The notes beneath the pieces are model-generated. The model was not told where the DNA came from and ran no database searches. It saw only the letters and a list, made by a program, of their open reading frames with translations. Shown one piece after another: positions 59,835 through 62,287 of a stretch of 62,287 bases of DNA. The stretch covers positions 1 through 62,287 of the forward strand of contig CAZXVH010000017.1 in NCBI GenBank assembly GCA_964643965.1, given 5' to 3'. Both the position numbers and the translations under genes were made by a program. The stretch comes from GCA-2746795 sp964643965 (lineage in GTDB: Bacteria; Chloroflexota; Anaerolineae; Promineifilales; Promineifilaceae). Each line of letters begins with the position of its first letter. Position 1 is the first letter of the stretch.

Positions 59835-60051
59835 GGTTGAAACAAAACCATTGGTAGACATAACCAAAGAAGCGTTAGATATACTTTTTCAGGGATTAGG
59901 GACGGTGAATGCGACCCGTTTCTTAAATCAATTTACGGTTGGTTATGGAGATTATATGGAAGAAAGAGAAGAATTATTTGGTCATCTTACGATGGATGAA
60001 CTCATCAATGATATAAAGCGAGAACAAGAACGGCCGGAAACTGATTCTTGA
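59824..60051 (+). CDS. putative antitoxin partner of the PIN protein
   Basis: This 75-residue acidic protein has EALDILFQGLGTVNATRFLNQ and MEEREELFGHLTMDELINDI. I know similar short proteins beside PIN genes with the same order. No DNA-binding motif is clear. The 11-nt overlap with the PIN gene and the lack of an own SD suggest translational coupling. Confidence 0.6.
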   Translation: MIIEVETKPLVDITKEALDILFQGLGTVNATRFLNQFTVGYGDYMEEREELFGHLTMDELINDIKREQERPETDS

Positions 60052-60131
60052 GAAGTTCTATCTGGGTGTAAACGTGTGAACGAAAACGGCCGTCTTCGAG
60101 AGGGTCGTTTTTGTTTTTGAGCGAAAAGGCC

Positions 60132-60240
60132 AACGGCCGTTCCCCCCAACCACCCCGCACCACAAAACCCAGCCGACAACGGCCGTTCTCCCCAAGCACC
60201 CCACGCCACAAAAACCAGCCAACCGACAACGGCCGTTCTC
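60132..60240 (+). repeat. palindrome-core tandem repeat, 3 units
   Basis: Cores at 60132, 60178 and 60228 (46 and 50 bp apart). A further near-copy (AACGGCCGTC) is at 60084. The spacer 60052-60356 has no gene; it also carries the -10-like TATACT at about 60319. Confidence 0.9.
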
Positions 60241-60356
60241 CAGATGATATGGGCGCGTAAATTGGGGTGATTGCTAAAAATCGAAGAACAACTGATGGAA
60301 TCCTGCTAAAATATCCTTTATACTAGCGTTTGCATCAATTTATAAGGAGACGGCAT

Positions 60357-60617
60357 ATGACCTTGGAACTCAAAAATACCGAAGCTGACAATTTAGCACG
60401 AGAATTAGCACGTACAACTGGAGAGACAATCTCCCAAGCTGTTGTCAACGCACTCCGAGAACGATTAGAACGTGAAAGAAGTCGCCAAAATCGGCCAGAT
60501 GTGGTGCGAGCCGAAACATTACTGCGAATTGGTCAGGAATGCGCCGCGCTAACCGTCGTCGATAATCGTCACGCTGACGAAATAATCGGGTATGATGCGT
60601 ATGGAGTACCTTCCTGA
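60357..60617 (+). CDS. vapB: VapB-type antitoxin
   Basis: This is an 86-residue protein with MTLELKNTEADNLARELA and TTGETISQAVVNALRERLER, the Rv0623/PSK-type ribbon-helix-helix family that represses its own operon. The C-terminal part should wrap the toxin. The SD AAGGAGA precedes ATG 60357; the frame upstream to 60330 is less likely. It overlaps vapC by one base (TGATG). Confidence 0.87.
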   Translation: MTLELKNTEADNLARELARTTGETISQAVVNALRERLERERSRQNRPDVVRAETLLRIGQECAALTVVDNRHADEIIGYDAYGVPS

Positions 60618-61009
60618 TGGTGATCGACACCTCTGCCCTCATCGCCATCTTGAGTGCCGAACCAGAAGCCGAAACATTTGCAACTGCGATTGCTACTGCT
60701 ACGATTCGCCTGTTATCCGCTGCCTCTTTTTTAGAAACGGCCGTTGTCGTCGAATCACGCTATGGATCAGCAGGCGGCGAAAAGTTGGATGAACTCATCC
60801 AAGCCGCCCACATTCAAATCGAACCCGTCACAGCCGAGCAAGTCGCCGCCGCCCGTTTAGCCTATCGTTCATTTGGCAAAGGACGGCATCCAGCCGCCCT
60901 AAACTTTGGCGACTGCTTTGCCTATGCCTTAGCCAAAACCACCGACAAGCCCTTGTTGTTCAAGGGAACTGATTTCAACCAGACAGATATTCCGTCTGTG
61001 CTGGATTGA
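60617..61009 (+). CDS. vapC: VapC toxin, PIN-domain ribonuclease
   Basis: This 130-residue protein has MVIDTSALIAIL (D4), ASFLETAVVVESR (Glu), FGKGRHPAALNFGDCFAYALA (Asp) and LLFKGTDFNQTDI (Asp), the four acidic sites of VapC. This is the closest match here to classic chromosomal VapBC. It cleaves a specific tRNA or rRNA in studied relatives. The next block of repeats begins about 30 nt after its stop. Confidence 0.9.
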   Translation: MVIDTSALIAILSAEPEAETFATAIATATIRLLSAASFLETAVVVESRYGSAGGEKLDELIQAAHIQIEPVTAEQVAAARLAYRSFGKGRHPAALNFGDCFAYALAKTTDKPLLFKGTDFNQTDIPSVLD

Positions 61010-61036
61010 CGATAAATGATTTTGGAATGACGATTT

Positions 61037-61190
61037 TCTGACCGTTCCCCCCAACCACCCCACGCCACAAAAGCCTGCCGACAACGGCCGTTCTCCCCAA
61101 CCACCTCACGCCACAAAACCCACCCAACAACGGCCGTTCTCCCCAACCCTCTCGCGCCACAACAACCAACTGATAACGGCCGTTCTCCCC
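61037..61190 (+). repeat. palindrome-core tandem repeat, 4 units
   Basis: Cores at 61083, 61129 and 61175 (46 bp apart each). A worn unit (TCTGACCGTT) lies exactly 46 bp earlier at 61037. Confidence 0.92.
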
Positions 61191-61197
61191 CAAAAAT

Positions 61198-61428
61198 TTA
61201 TAAGGCAACAAGTTCTCGAACGTGTAAAATTTCATACTCGTTCATAGGGCGAATATCTTGTGCGACCAATGTCAATACAGCCACGGTCTCTCCTTCACCC
61301 GTCACAAATTCCACTTCATAGGCAGCCCCATCTTTATAAACATGAACAACGGCGCCTATATCACCTTGTTTTAAGCCATAAGCTTCTACATCATGAGACA
61401 AAACAATCGTGTCTAGTTCTTTTATCAT
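61198..61428 (-). CDS. DUF4926 protein
   Basis: This is a 76-residue protein with the SH3-like strands IKELDTIVLSHDVEAYGLKQ, GDIGAVVHVYKDGAAYEVEF and a C-terminal DIRPMNEYEILHVREL, typical of DUF4926. It lies 17 nt after the DUF6883 gene. The two families often sit together; a role as an immunity or antitoxin-like partner is guessed from that. Confidence 0.8.
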   Translation of the reverse strand: MIKELDTIVLSHDVEAYGLKQGDIGAVVHVYKDGAAYEVEFVTGEGETVAVLTLVAQDIRPMNEYEILHVRELVAL

Positions 61429-61445
61429 GGAATCACCTCAACTTA

Positions 61446-61784
61446 TTATTTGGGAAGTGGATGCGCTGTGACAAATCTTGGTTCATCTTCATCCATCTCT
61501 ATAATCCAAACAGTACGTACATTCACTGTCATATCCATTGGTGTCATCAAAACGCCATCAATTGTATATTTTGTGCCAAAGGGAGATGTCACCAACTTAA
61601 CCACGTCTTCCATATGGGCAATAGACAGCAGTCTTGTTTCAAGCAATGTGGCGTTGTCTTCATTAAAACCAAATCCGCGAAAAAATTTTGCTTTACTTTT
61701 ACCAACAGAATGAGAAGACGACAAGAGATAGTCATACAATTTTGCAGAAGGTATATGTGCCTTTTCACGGTTGGGTAAATTCAT
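61446..61784 (-). CDS. DUF6883 protein
   Basis: This is a 112-residue protein with MNLPNREKAHIPSAKLYDYL, HSVGKSKAKFFRGFGFNED and TPFG-like GTKYTIDGVLMTP with a final WIIEMDEDEPRFVTAHP. I recognise it as the DUF6883 family, seen in filament-like or toxin-associated contexts. The frame is open to 61940, but that part is repeat and spacer DNA. An extended -10 (TGG-TATAAT, minus strand, 61827-61819) lies about 35 nt upstream. Confidence 0.75.
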   Translation of the reverse strand: MNLPNREKAHIPSAKLYDYLLSSSHSVGKSKAKFFRGFGFNEDNATLLETRLLSIAHMEDVVKLVTSPFGTKYTIDGVLMTPMDMTVNVRTVWIIEMDEDEPRFVTAHPLPK

Positions 61785-61878
61785 GCCAATGACCGATAGT
61801 ATCAATTTTGTTGCGTACATTATACCAGAAGAATCACAGAATCTAATGTTTATGAACCATGATGATATATGAGCCAAC

Positions 61879-62215
61879 AACGGCCGTTCCACCCCAACCA
61901 CCTCGCACCAAAAAAACCAGCCAACAACGGCCGTTCTCAATTCGTTAATTTCTCAAATTCGTTGTCATCACAACGGCCGTTCTCCCCCATCACCTTGCGT
62001 TACAACAACCCGCCGACAAACGGCCGTTCCCCCCAACCACCTCACGCCACAAAACCAGCCCACAACGGCCGTTCTCCCCAATCACCCCGCGCCACAGCAA
62101 CCAACCCACAACGGCCGTTCCCCCCAACCACCCCGCACCACAAAATCCAGCCGACAACGGCCGTTCTCCCCAACCACCCCACGCCACAACATCCAGCCAA
62201 TATCGGCCGTTCCCC
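61879..62215 (+). repeat. palindrome-core tandem repeat, 8 units
   Basis: Cores at 61879, 61926, 61972, 62019, 62064, 62110, 62156 and a worn one (ATCGGCCGTT) at 62202; spacings 47, 46, 47, 45, 46, 46 and 46 bp. This is the longest and most regular array. The rest of the spacer 61785-62287 has the DUF6883 promoter and the direct repeats at its end. Confidence 0.95.
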
Positions 62216-62233
62216 CCAAACCCCCTCGCACCA

Positions 62234-62287
62234 TGTCAACATCGGGTGTATAAGTCCCCAAAACATCGGGTTAAAAAGTCCCCTAAA
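62234..62287. mobile_element. possible left end of an insertion sequence (IS21-like pattern)
   Basis: After TGTCAAC come two 21-bp direct repeats, ACATCGGG-TGTATAAGTCCCC (62239-62259) and ACATCGGG-TTAAAAAGTCCCC (62263-62283), 24 bp apart. Multiple short terminal repeats starting with TG are typical of IS21-type ends, where the transposase binds. No transposase is in the window, so this rests on the repeats only. Confidence 0.35.

Noticed and set aside
61879..62215. CRISPR array
   Set aside because: Period of 46 bp is similar to some arrays, but only a 10-bp palindrome is strictly kept and the spacers are variants of each other. No cas genes are nearby.
53616..62215. Integron attC sites
   Set aside because: The AAC...GTT ends of the palindrome recall attC core sites, but there is no long imperfect hairpin with extrahelical bases and no integrase gene in the window.
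61990..62266. Minus-strand proteins with GWGERPL repeats
   Set aside because: These are translations of the repeat arrays (also near 60000 and 61000), not genes.

Overview
The window reads as a scaffold piece of a free-living bacterial chromosome, most likely a Chloroflexota (Anaerolineae-type) metagenome-assembled genome. I infer this from the mix of genes: a BTAD/NB-ARC regulator, a TspO-like protein, HMG-CoA reductase, a kinase-M23-aminotransferase fusion, lipoproteins with Pro/Thr linkers, many small toxin-antitoxin (TA) modules, and a core rpsB-tsf-pyrH-frr-uppS-cdsA block. Two runs of exactly 100 N (3864-3963 and 42984-43083) are assembly gaps, and each interrupts a gene. No rRNA, tRNA or CRISPR array was recognised.

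Layout. 1-8 kb: a secreted-protein start, a small conserved protein, a large SARP/BTAD regulator, a TspO-like protein, a metallophosphoesterase, a deaminase, SUI1, a response regulator and a thioredoxin-TPR protein. 8-25 kb: secreted or envelope enzymes (M14 carboxypeptidase, S9 dipeptidyl peptidase, HtrA, M23 peptidase, a GT39-like glycosyltransferase, a CaCA exchanger) with an ABC-F ATPase, MsrB, lipoate ligase and a catalytically degenerate tyrosine-recombinase-like protein. 25-31 kb: TyrA, a triple-META lipoprotein, a DUF1003 protein, a radical-SAM sulfatase maturase and FBPase. 31-36 kb: the translation and lipid block on the minus strand, with a good promoter, a structured rpsB leader and two internal terminators. 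38-41 kb: a SAM riboswitch controlling metY-metX-metW. 41-52 kb: the kinase/M23/aminotransferase fusion, an AT-rich S1 protease, proB-proA, HMG-CoA reductase, a phasin-like protein and RlmI. 52-62 kb: an accessory island of short modules (coil protein plus retropepsin, three PIN modules, HigBA, HNH nuclease, Fic, DUF4926/DUF6883) with pseudogene relics between them, ending in what may be the left end of an insertion sequence.

The most striking feature is not a gene. The 10-bp palindrome AACGGCCGTT occurs about 85 times by hand count, against about 0.06 expected by chance. It lies inside genes in all three reading frames (read as N-G-R, T-A-V or R-P) and between genes. It resembles the cyanobacterial HIP1 phenomenon with a different word. 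In the accessory island the same palindrome becomes the fixed core of a degenerate tandem repeat of about 46 bp (spacings mostly 45-47 bp). These units sit in nearly every spacer between TA or defence-like modules, always in the same orientation. Two AT-rich stretches (about 44.64-47.34 kb and 56.32-59.11 kb) lack the word and look recently acquired.

Other dispersed repeats include a TTCGACAGGCTCAG-type element that is also translated in frame inside genes, GATAGA microsatellite hairpins, ACAGTG-rich hairpins and a GCAGGCG...CGCCTGC element. Several genes appear to have leaderless promoters, with the -10 box 6-7 nt before the ATG.
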